From NCBI GenBank assembly GCA_963829705.1, contig CAWHJN010000004.1, positions 124,001 through 188,000 on the forward strand: 64,000 bases of DNA. The letters are read 5' to 3'. Source of the stretch: CAWHJN01 sp963829705. GTDB taxonomy: Bacteria; Bacteroidota; Rhodothermia; Rhodothermales; BA12. The notes beneath the pieces were generated by a model. The model did not search any database and had not been told where the DNA came from. It worked only from the letters and a program-made list of their open reading frames with translations. The number at the start of each line of letters is the position of its first letter. Position 1 is the stretch's first letter. The position numbers and the translations under genes are program-made. Of this stretch, positions 44,895 through 55,406 are shown piece by piece.

Positions 44895-45038
44895 CGTGTT
44901 CGGTGGTGAGGGCGCGCTGAAGGAGGGGGCCGTGCCCCTTAACTGCTTCCCGCGCAGCGCGATAATTCCCTGACCGGGCCGCCGTCTCTTTCGCACGGCG
45001 ATTCCGCTATTACGGACAGATGACCTTTCTCAACACCT

Positions 45039-48000
45039 ATGTACCGCACGATCACGCTCCTGCTGCTGCTGCTCCCCACCGGGATGCTCCGCGCGCAAAC
45101 CACCGACGACGACCGCTATGCCGTTTCGTTCGGTATCACCGGCATCCAGGGCACCGTCTCAGCTGCCGTGGAGGTGGGAAGTGACGTGTACGTCGCCGGC
45201 CGCTTCAACCTCGCCGGGGACGTGCAGGCCCACAACATCGTTCGCTGGAACAGGATGTCGCGCACGTTCCACCCTGTCGGCGCGGGCCTCTACACGCCGT
45301 ACTACGAGGCCGAGAACGTCAGCTACCTTCACGCCGTCGGCGACTACCTCTACGCGAGCGGCTACTTCCGGTACGCGGGAGAACAGCCAGCAAACGGCCT
45401 GGCGCGCCTCCACGTGCCCACCGGGACGTGGGAAGCCGTGGACGTGGGGCAGGGGGAATCCGACTTCCAGGTAGGCCCCATTGCCAGTGTGGGCGGCGAT
45501 GTATACGTGAGTTACAGCCGCTATCTGCGCCGCTACACGCCCGCCACCGGCGCGTGGTCCGAGGTGGCGGAACTGGGCACGACGGCTGCGGCCCTGGCCG
45601 CCATCGGCACGGACCTGTACGTGTCGTGGGCGTTCGCCGGCACCGAAGGCGCGCTCCTCGCCGACGCCGACGGCACGGGCCTCAACCGCATCGGACGCTA
45701 CGATACGCAGGGGGGCACGTGGCATCCCCTCGGGGCGGGCGCGGCCAACGGCCTCGCGCTGATGAACGCCGCGTGCTACGACCCGGCGACGGGCAAATCG
45801 AGCAACTACCAGACCGGCGTGGCCTCCTTTCTGCTCCCGCACGCGGGCAAGCTCTACGTGGGAGGGCAGTTCGGAGAGGCGGGCGGCGTGCCGGTCAACA
45901 GCCTCGCCTTCTACGACCCCGCTGACGATACGTGGCACGACCTCGGCGGCGGCCTCCGCTTTATCACCACCAACGCCTACGAGCAGACCGTGTGCGACTA
46001 CCCGGCGCAGGTCGAGGGGATGGCCTTCGACGACGCGGGTGCCTTCTACGCGGCTGGCTACTTTGCCCGCGCGGGTACCGGCGACGCCGCCCTCTACTCC
46101 ACCGACAGCCACCCGCTCTTCCGCTGGACGGCGGCGGGCGGATGGGAGGGCACGGGCATCCACCGGGCGCGCGGGGTCTTCCACCTTGACGGCGCGTCGC
46201 TGCTCGTCCACGGCGACGACCTCCGCTGGAAGGACACGCTGGAGACGTATGGCGCGATGGAGTACGATGCGGCCAGCAAAACCGCGCATCTGCTGAACGC
46301 CCAGAACGCGCAGGGCACACGCTCCGGCAGCATCACCAAGCTCAAGACCGGCCCCGGCGGCGCGCTCTACGCACTCGCCAGCGGCTACGGCATCGGCACG
46401 CTCCAGGAGGCCGGGCTCGTTCGGTGGAACGGCAGCGCGTGGGAGTCCGCCGCCCCCCCGATGCCGGGCTGTTACCTCGCCGACTTCGTCTTCGACGACG
46501 ACGGGACGCTTTACGGCGGCGGCCGCACCGATTCCTTCGAGACGTGGAACGGCAGGGCCACCCGGCCCTGCGCGATGCGCCTGCGCGACGGCGCGTGGAC
46601 GATGCTCCCCGGCGAAAACCTGGTCGGCTACCACGTCGATGCCGTCGCTCTCAGCGGCGACACGCTCTTCGTAGGCGGCAACATCGGCGGCCTCCTCGAC
46701 GGCGACGGCAACGTCGTCGAGGGCAGCGAGGGCATCCTCCGCTACACCCTCACGACGGGCCGCTGGGGCAGCGTCGGCACGGGCGTGGATCTGCTCAACG
46801 ACACGCAGAACGGTACCGTGCACACGCTCGCTGTGGACCCGGTCACGGGGCACCTCTGGGCGGGCGGCTACTTCGACGTGGCGGGCGGCTCCACCATCAG
46901 CAGCCTCGCCCGCTGGGACGGTACTCGCTGGACGGGCATCGGTGGCGCGGTGCTGGAAGACTACGGTTCGGCCTATCCGGGTACCGTCCGGGCACTTGCC
47001 TTCGCAAACGGCGCGCTCTACGTCGGCGGCACGTTCTCGCACATGGGCACCAAGGCCATCCCCAGCCTCGCCCGCTACGACTTCGCGTCGAAGTCGTGGT
47101 CTGGCTTTGGCGACGGGCTGCGCCTCGACACGCGCGCCTATCCGGACATCAACGCCCTCGTGGTGCGCGGCGGCGAGGTGATCGTGGGCGGGTACATCCA
47201 CCGCAGCAGCGAGCGCTACGGCCTCAACAACGTCGCCCGCTGGGACGGCCAGGCGTGGATGCCGCTCGGCAGCGGCGTCACGAACGTGCCAGAACCGGGT
47301 GGGGGCCTGTCGGCCTACGCCAGCAGCCTCGCCCTCGTCGGTGACGCGTTGTGGATCGGAGGCGGCTTCGAACTGGCGGGCGGCAAGCCGTCGGTCGGCG
47401 TGGCGCGCTACACGCTGCCGCCCGTCGGCACCGGCGGGGCAGCGACGGCAGAGGTACAACTGCTCCACGGCTCGGCAGCGCTGGCGGCGTACGGTCCACT
47501 GGAAGTGTACGTGGGTGAAAGCGCGACGCCGCGCGCGGTCCTCCGCTTCGGCGGCGGCACGTCGTACCTGACGCTCCCCGCCGACGCGCCGCTCGTGTTC
47601 AAGCTGCGCCTGGAGCAGGAGCCGCCCCCGTGGCTGCCGCGCGAGTTCAGCTTCTCGGCGACCCTCTCGGAAGGACGCCACGTGCTCTCGCTCGCCGGCG
47701 TGCCCGACGTACTCGAAAATGTCTTCGCCGCCAACCCGGACGGCATCAGCACCTACCTGCGCTTGCTCGAACAGGAGATCCCGGCGTCGAGCGGCAAGGG
47801 GGCCGACGCGCAGTTCGTGCTCGTCCACGCCGTCACCGATGCGCCTGCGCTGGGTGTGTTCGTGGAGGAGACGAACAGCCCCATCACGTACTACTTCCCC
47901 TACGCGAGCGTCTCCGAGCCGGTGTCGCTGCCCGCAGGGCGGTACCGCCTCCGCTTCGAGCGCAACGCCGACCGCGCCGTACTCGGCACGTTCGACCTCG

Positions 48001-48398
48001 ACCTGACGGGCCGCGGGGGGCAGACGGTGCCCGTGCTCTTCACCGGCTTCCTCGACCCGGCGGCCAACCAGAGTGGCCCCGGTCTGCTGCTGGCGGCAGT
48101 GGACGAGCAGGGCGTCTCGACGGGCGTGGTAGACAGCGACGGAGCCATCTCCGATGCCATCGGCCAGCCCTTTCCCAACCCGGCACGCGAGTTCGCCACG
48201 GTGCGCGTGGAGATCCCAGGTGCCGCCGAGGCACGGCTCTACGACGCCCTCGGCCGCCACGTGAGCACGACGGCACGCCCCTCCGGCACGGCGGGCGATC
48301 TGCGTGTGGACACCTCCACGCTGGCCCCCGGTGTGTACGTTCTCCGCATCACCGCGGGCACGGCGCACGCCACCCGCTGCGTGACCGTCGTGCGCTGA
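45039..48398 (+). CDS. large secreted beta-propeller / DUF4397 / sorting-domain protein
   Basis: 1119 residues. Signal MYRTITLLLLLLPTGMLRA. Residues 25-795 consist of many Kelch/Galactose-oxidase-like units of the form LYVGGxFxxxGxxxxxxLARYDxxxxxWxxLGxG (VYVAGRFNLAGDVQAHNIVR, LYVGGTFSHMGTKAIPSLAR, VIVGGYIHRSSERYGLNNVA). Around 800-1030 are two DUF4397-like beta domains (AEVQLLHGSAALAAYGPLEV; AQFVLVHAVTDAPALGVFVE). The end is a sorting domain (AIGQPFPNPAREFATVRV, ARLYDALGRHVSTTARPSG, GVYVLRITAGTAHATR). Probably a surface-exposed or released binding protein. The gene is isolated between inverse terminators T1 and T2. Confidence 0.87.
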   Translation: MYRTITLLLLLLPTGMLRAQTTDDDRYAVSFGITGIQGTVSAAVEVGSDVYVAGRFNLAGDVQAHNIVRWNRMSRTFHPVGAGLYTPYYEAENVSYLHAVGDYLYASGYFRYAGEQPANGLARLHVPTGTWEAVDVGQGESDFQVGPIASVGGDVYVSYSRYLRRYTPATGAWSEVAELGTTAAALAAIGTDLYVSWAFAGTEGALLADADGTGLNRIGRYDTQGGTWHPLGAGAANGLALMNAACYDPATGKSSNYQTGVASFLLPHAGKLYVGGQFGEAGGVPVNSLAFYDPADDTWHDLGGGLRFITTNAYEQTVCDYPAQVEGMAFDDAGAFYAAGYFARAGTGDAALYSTDSHPLFRWTAAGGWEGTGIHRARGVFHLDGASLLVHGDDLRWKDTLETYGAMEYDAASKTAHLLNAQNAQGTRSGSITKLKTGPGGALYALASGYGIGTLQEAGLVRWNGSAWESAAPPMPGCYLADFVFDDDGTLYGGGRTDSFETWNGRATRPCAMRLRDGAWTMLPGENLVGYHVDAVALSGDTLFVGGNIGGLLDGDGNVVEGSEGILRYTLTTGRWGSVGTGVDLLNDTQNGTVHTLAVDPVTGHLWAGGYFDVAGGSTISSLARWDGTRWTGIGGAVLEDYGSAYPGTVRALAFANGALYVGGTFSHMGTKAIPSLARYDFASKSWSGFGDGLRLDTRAYPDINALVVRGGEVIVGGYIHRSSERYGLNNVARWDGQAWMPLGSGVTNVPEPGGGLSAYASSLALVGDALWIGGGFELAGGKPSVGVARYTLPPVGTGGAATAEVQLLHGSAALAAYGPLEVYVGESATPRAVLRFGGGTSYLTLPADAPLVFKLRLEQEPPPWLPREFSFSATLSEGRHVLSLAGVPDVLENVFAANPDGISTYLRLLEQEIPASSGKGADAQFVLVHAVTDAPALGVFVEETNSPITYYFPYASVSEPVSLPAGRYRLRFERNADRAVLGTFDLDLTGRGGQTVPVLFTGFLDPAANQSGPGLLLAAVDEQGVSTGVVDSDGAISDAIGQPFPNPAREFATVRVEIPGAAEARLYDALGRHVSTTARPSGTAGDLRVDTSTLAPGVYVLRITAGTAHATRCVTVVR

Positions 48399-48418
48399 CG
48401 GCGGCGGCGCAGCACGCA

Positions 48419-48455
48419 AAAACGCCGGAGCGGGACGAGCCTGCTCCGGCGTTTT
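48419..48455. terminator. bidirectional terminator T2 between convergent genes
   Basis: The stem is AAAACGCCGGAGC/GCTCCGGCGTTTT with loop GGGACGAGCCT. A-tract and T-tract on the two sides allow termination of both the 45039 gene (plus) and gyrA (minus, stop at 48476). Reverse complement of T1. Confidence 0.88.
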
Positions 48456-48475
48456 CATGTTCGGAGGCGCGGTGT

Positions 48476-51127
<2,652 letters not shown>

Positions 51128-51241
51128 TCGCAGAGGGGGATGACCACGCGGGAATTAGAGCGTCCGCGCCGGTCGAGCCGGGATAAAAAGTGGGGCGGGC
51201 ACGCCACGCGCGCCGTCGGGTTCGATGGGGGTAAAGATACG

Positions 51242-51284
51242 AAAAAACGCCCTCCGAGGCCAGTTTTTGGCCTCGGAGACGGCG
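51242..51284 (-). terminator. terminator-like hairpin upstream of gyrA
   Basis: On the minus strand CTCCGAGGCC (51261-51252 complement) pairs with GGCCTCGGAG across a 7-base A-rich loop. The stem is extended by CGCC/GGCG with a 2-base bulge and followed by six T (51247-51242). It is 115 bp before the gyrA ATG, with no minus-strand gene directly upstream, so it may be a leader attenuator or block antisense readthrough. Confidence 0.6.
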
Positions 51285-51403
51285 TCAAAAACGCCGGTCC
51301 GGGCAACGCATGGCGAGGGCGCGTGTCCTCTGTATACGCCCGGTCTACGATGCAAGTAGTAGTTTGGAGGGCTGCGCCGTTCCGTTCCCGACATCTTTCC
51401 GCC

Positions 51404-52663
51404 ATGCCGCGCCTTTTTCTCGCCTGCCTGCTCGTTTTGGTGGCCGCGTCTCCACTCGCCGCCCAGTCCGCGGCGGTGCGCGAAGCCCGCCTCCGCCTCG
51501 CCGCCGACGACCCCGCCGGGGCGGTGGAAAAGCTGGCTGGAACACCTGACGCCACCGATCCAGAGGGCGCGTTTACGCTCGCGCTGGCGCTCCAGCAACT
51601 CGCCCGACACGCTTCTGCCGACAGCGCCTTCGCCCGCGCCGATACGTCGCAGAGCCGGGTTCTGGCCGCGTGGGCGCGCTCACTCGAAAGCCTCGGGCGC
51701 GAGCGGAAGGCCGTGCAGGTGCTCGCCCACGCCTACCACACAGATTCCACCGCAGCCCCCATCGGGCTGGCATACGCCCGGCTGCTGGCGGCGCAGAACG
51801 ACTGGCGCGGCGCGCGGCGCGTCTACACCGGCCTGCTCGCCCTCGACTCCACCAACGCCTATCTGCACGCCCGGCTCGGCTACGTTGCCTACCAGCTCAA
51901 GGAAGACCTCGACGCCATCGTCCACTACGAGAAGGCGCTCCAGCTCAACCCGCAGGACAAAGGCGCGCTGCTGGCGCTCACGCGCGTCTATCTGGAAAAC
52001 GACGCGCCGCTCTCCGCCAAGCGCAGCATCGAAAGGCTGCTGGCGCGGCACCTCGAAGAGCCCGATGTGTGGGTGCGGCGCGGCGAGATCGGCGTGGCGC
52101 TCGAAGAGTACCCCTCGGCCATCGGCGCGTACCGGGCGGCGATGGCACTGGGCGACACCACGGCGCCGACGCTGCGGGCACTCGGGGCGAGCTACTACCT
52201 CGCCGAGCGTTACCCCGACGCCGACACCGTGCTCACGCGCGCCTTCCGCTCCGACGACACGCACGCGCTGACGGCCTATTACCTGGCCATGACGCGCTTC
52301 GCCCTCGAAGACTACGACAGCGCTCTCCAGCTTCTCCAGCAGACGACGACGCTCATGGAGCAGGGCTTACTCGCCGAGGTCCACGCGCAACGCGGGGCCG
52401 TCTACAAGGCGCAAAATGACGACTCGAAGGCCATCGCCGCGTACCGGCTGGCGCGGCTCCTGGACGAGGGCAAGCCCGAATTCCTCTACCATCTCGCCAC
52501 GCTCTACGACCGCTACTACCGCGATCCGTCGGCGGCGCGCGAGGCGTTCGAGGCCTTCATCCGTCTCAGCGCCGACGCCGAAGCCCTGGCCGACCAGCGC
52601 GCCTACGCCGAGGAGCGCCTCCGCCAGATGCGCGAGCAGGCGCATATGCAGGGGGAAAGGTGA
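51404..52663 (+). CDS. exported TPR-repeat protein
   Basis: 419 residues from the ATG at 51404, with signal MPRLFLACLLVLVAASPLAA. The frame is open for 3.8 kb upstream, antisense to gyrA, but only this part is protein-like. About ten tetratricopeptide-type helix pairs follow: AYLHARLGYVAYQLKEDLDA plus IVHYEKALQLNPQDKGALLA are canonical TPRs, also EPDVWVRRGEIGVALEEYPS and AVYKAQNDDSKAIAAYRLAR. These act as periplasmic or outer-membrane-associated scaffolds. No lipobox. The partner is unknown. It is transcribed divergently from gyrA and ends at an inverted repeat facing the anti-sigma-like gene. Confidence 0.88.
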   Translation: MPRLFLACLLVLVAASPLAAQSAAVREARLRLAADDPAGAVEKLAGTPDATDPEGAFTLALALQQLARHASADSAFARADTSQSRVLAAWARSLESLGRERKAVQVLAHAYHTDSTAAPIGLAYARLLAAQNDWRGARRVYTGLLALDSTNAYLHARLGYVAYQLKEDLDAIVHYEKALQLNPQDKGALLALTRVYLENDAPLSAKRSIERLLARHLEEPDVWVRRGEIGVALEEYPSAIGAYRAAMALGDTTAPTLRALGASYYLAERYPDADTVLTRAFRSDDTHALTAYYLAMTRFALEDYDSALQLLQQTTTLMEQGLLAEVHAQRGAVYKAQNDDSKAIAAYRLARLLDEGKPEFLYHLATLYDRYYRDPSAAREAFEAFIRLSADAEALADQRAYAEERLRQMREQAHMQGER

Positions 52664-52690
52664 GGCGGGTTGATTGAATTCGTCCTCTCT

Positions 52691-52752
52691 ACCACCAACC
52701 AGCGGGCAACGCGAGCGGAACCACCAACCAACAGCGTGGGCAAGCAGAGCGA
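52691..52752. repeat. two imperfect tandem copies of a ~31 bp unit
   Basis: Both copies open with ACCACCAACCA (52691 and 52720) and continue with a GCG..GGGCAA...GAGCG(G)A pattern. They lie in the short spacer after the TPR gene. Confidence 0.45.
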
Positions 52753-52770
52753 ACCATCCCCCAGAACGCG

Positions 52771-52803
52771 CAGAGGCAGAGAGCGGGATGCCCTCTGCCT
52801 CTG
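52771..52803. terminator. inverted repeat between convergent genes
   Basis: CAGAGGCAGAG (52771-52781) pairs perfectly with CTCTGCCTCTG (52793-52803), 11-base loop, no T tract. It lies between the ends of the TPR gene (plus) and the anti-sigma-like gene (minus, stop at 52827). Confidence 0.55.
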
Positions 52804-52826
52804 GTGGTGGTACTCCGCGACGCGGC

Positions 52827-53447
52827 TCAGTCGGTGTGCTGGAACGTTTCCAGTTCGGACGTGACGAGCCGCCGGTTTTCCTCGTCGAAGGCCGTCACAC
52901 GCACGGCGTACGTGCGCTCAGGCTTGAGCGTGGCGCGGAGTTGCGCGGTGAAATCGCTGCTGGCGGATACCTCGGGGCGGATGACGATTTCCGAGGCTAC
53001 GGTCGTGGCGGCGGCCTCGTCCCACACGATCACCTCGTAGCGGCTGGCCTCGGGCACGGCGTTCCACTCGATGGCCAGCGAACTCGGGGCCACGCGCACG
53101 CCGAGCACCACGGTCTGCTCGGTGTCGGCGCGGAGCTGGTCGCCCGGTGGGCCGATGACGACGCGCAGCACCGCGCCCACCATCAGCACGAGCGCGACGA
53201 CGGCGGCGATGCGCGAGACGTTGCCCAAGGGATGCACGCGAGCGGCGGGCCGGGCATCCGTGCGGCGGGGCAGCGTGTGCAGGCGCGGCGCAGGCTGCCG
53301 ACCGGCTTCGAGCGCCTGGTACGACATGCGGAGCCACTCGCGGGCGTCCTCGTGGCTAGCCAGGTACCGGATCACCTCGGTCCGGCGCTCGGGCGTGAGG
53401 CGTCCTGCCATGAAATCGGCGAGGTCGTAATCGTCAAGAGTGTTCAT
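52827..53447 (-). CDS. anti-sigma-factor-like single-pass membrane protein
   Basis: 206 residues from the ATG at 53447. The cytoplasmic N terminus (LDDYDLADFMAGRLTPERRT, EVIRYLASHEDAREWLRMSY) has the shape of an anti-sigma domain or putative zinc-finger (zf-HC2-like) region, but the Cys/His zinc ligands are missing. One TM helix at 78-98 (VSRIAAVVALVLMVGAVLRV). Outside is a fibronectin-III-like beta domain (SSLAIEWNAVPEASRYEVIV, LKPERTYAVRVTAFDEENRR). No sigma factor gene is adjacent; the only one in the window is at 27160. The role is inferred from architecture. Confidence 0.65.
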   Translation of the reverse strand: MNTLDDYDLADFMAGRLTPERRTEVIRYLASHEDAREWLRMSYQALEAGRQPAPRLHTLPRRTDARPAARVHPLGNVSRIAAVVALVLMVGAVLRVVIGPPGDQLRADTEQTVVLGVRVAPSSLAIEWNAVPEASRYEVIVWDEAAATTVASEIVIRPEVSASSDFTAQLRATLKPERTYAVRVTAFDEENRRLVTSELETFQHTD

Positions 53448-53806
53448 CAAAGAGCAGCGGCAAAGAAACGAGCGGTTGCGTGAAGTCTGCGGTGCGGCAA
53501 AGGGACACGTTTGTTGGCGCGTCTACCTTGCTCCTTACGCAGCGCCCCGACAAATTCAGGATGCGCGGCGAGATTAATTTTATCGGCACCACCGGTCCGG
53601 CAGTCAAGAGCGGCCTCTCGCGGCGCAGGTTTTCGCTTTCAAAACCGGGTGCATGTGCGAAGGGCGGCACATCCAGCACGGCAGACGGGGAGGGTGCGAA
53701 AGGCACATGTGCGCGTGTCAGCAGGCGTGGAGGTCGCGTGGCGGGGCATGGCCGCCGTGCGGATCGTGTATCTTGCCCGCTCTCCTGCACGTGATCTTCA
53801 CCCTCG
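53448..53806. other. 359 bp intergenic region between divergent genes
   Basis: It separates the anti-sigma-like gene (minus) from the aldehyde dehydrogenase gene (plus). No convincing ORF. TATCTTGC at 53769-53776 resembles a TAnnTTTG-type -7 element 30 bp before the dehydrogenase ATG, but a matching TTG box is absent. A weak AT-richer stretch lies near 53570-53585. Confidence 0.35.
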
Positions 53807-55397
53807 ATGCACATGGACGCCGATCTCGCTTCTATCCAGCAGGCCCGTGAGGCCGTGCGGCGCGCGCGCCAGGCCCAGCGCACCTTCGAGGACGCCACGC
53901 AGGAGCAGGTCGACGCCGTCGTGGCGCGCATGGCCGAGGCGGGCGCTGCCGAGGCGCAGCGGCTCGCCGTGCTCGCGCACGAGGAGACGGGCTTCGGGCG
54001 CGTCGAGAGCAAGACGCTCAAAAACCTGTTCGCCACGCAGACGCTGCACGCCCGGATGGCGGGTATGAAAACCGTCGGGATCATCGAGCGGGGCGCGACG
54101 GTGTGGAAAGTCGCCGGGCCGATGGGCGTGGTGGCGGCGCTCATCCCGTCCACCAACCCCACGTCTACGGCCATGTACAAGGCCATCATCGCCGCGAAGG
54201 CGCGCTGCGCGGTGGTGATGAGTCCGCACCCTCGGGCCAAGAAATGCACGGCCGAGGCGCTGCGCGTGGTGGCCGAGGCGGCGTATGCCGCAGGTGCGCC
54301 CGACGGGCCTGTTCGCCTGCCTCACCGATGTCACACTCGGCGGCACCAACGCGCTGCTCGAACATCCCGACGTGGACGTGATCCTCGCCACAGGCGGCTC
54401 GGCGATGGTGCGCGAGGCGTACGCGAAGGGCAAACCGGCCTATGGCGTCGGCTCGGGCAACGTGCCCGTCTACGTCGACCGCTCCGCCGACCTCGACAAG
54501 GCCGCCGCCGACATCCTCCACGGCACGTCGTTCGACTGGGGCACGCTGTGCTCCACCGAGCGCAGCGTCATCGCTGACCTGCCTATCCGTGCGAAACTGG
54601 TCGAGGCCCTCAAAGCGCGCGGCGCGTATTTCGTGACGGACGAGGAGAAGGAGAAGCTGCGGCGCGTGGTGCTTAAAAACGGGCACCTGAACGTCGAGCA
54701 GGTGGGACAGTCGCCTTTCCGCATTGCCGAGATGGCGGGCTTTCGCGTGCCCGAGACGACCCGCGCGCTCGTAGCCGAGGTCGCCGACGTGGGCAAGACC
54801 GAGCCGCTGTCGATGGAGACGCTCTCGCCCATCCTGTCGTTTTACACCGAGGACGGCTGGGCCAGCGGCTGCACGCGCTGCGTGGACGTGCTCGGCTTCG
54901 GTGGCATCGGCCACACGCTGGCGCTCCACGCCACCAGCGAGCGCGTCATCGAACAGTTCGCCCTCCGCAAGCCCGCCATGCGAATCGTCGTCAACAGCGT
55001 CGCCGCGCTCGGCTCGGTGGGCTACACGACGGATCTCTTTCCCGCGATGACGCTGGGGCCGGGCACCATCGGCGGCTCGATCACGAGCGACAACATCTCG
55101 CCGCTCCACCTGCTCAACATCAAGCGCGTCGCCTTCGAGACGCGGCCCGTCGGCGAGATGCCTGCCGCGCCCCTCCCCGCGCCGCACGCCGCTTCCCGGT
55201 CCGAACCCAACGGACACTCGTGGATGGACGAGATCGAGGCACGGCTGCGGGCGCGAGCGGGCAACCCGGCCACGCCACGCAGCGCGAAGGCCGCCACGAA
55301 AACAGCGGCAGCACCCGCCGATGCTGGAGCATCGAACGAGGCGCTGCCGCTGCCGGAGCGCGACATCGAAGCGCTCATCCGCCGTTACCGGCGCTGA
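53807..55397 (+). pseudogene. EutE/PduP-like acylating aldehyde dehydrogenase, one-base frameshift, C-terminal tail
   Basis: A CoA-acylating aldehyde dehydrogenase (aldehyde + CoA + NAD+ to acyl-CoA). The first frame reads LAVLAHEETGFGRVESKTLK, GIIERGATVWKVAGPMGVVA and ALIPSTNPTSTAMYKAIIAA. After the shift at 54305-54307 (GGG where GG is expected) it reads LFACLTDVTLGGTNALLEHP, ILATGGSAMVREAYAKGKPA, the region GVGSGNVPVYVDRSADLDKA and CTRCVDVLGFGGIGHTLALH. The span is 1591 bases, 530 codons plus one. The catalytic Cys is in the SFDWGTLCSTERSVI segment. Unusually, an Ala-rich linker (TKTAAAPADAGASNE) ends in an amphipathic helix LPLPERDIEALIRRYRR, like the encapsulation peptides of microcompartment enzymes. 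No shell genes are nearby. The alternative ATG at 53813 would remove two residues. Confidence 0.87.
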
Positions 55398-55406
55398 ACG
55401 CCCCGG

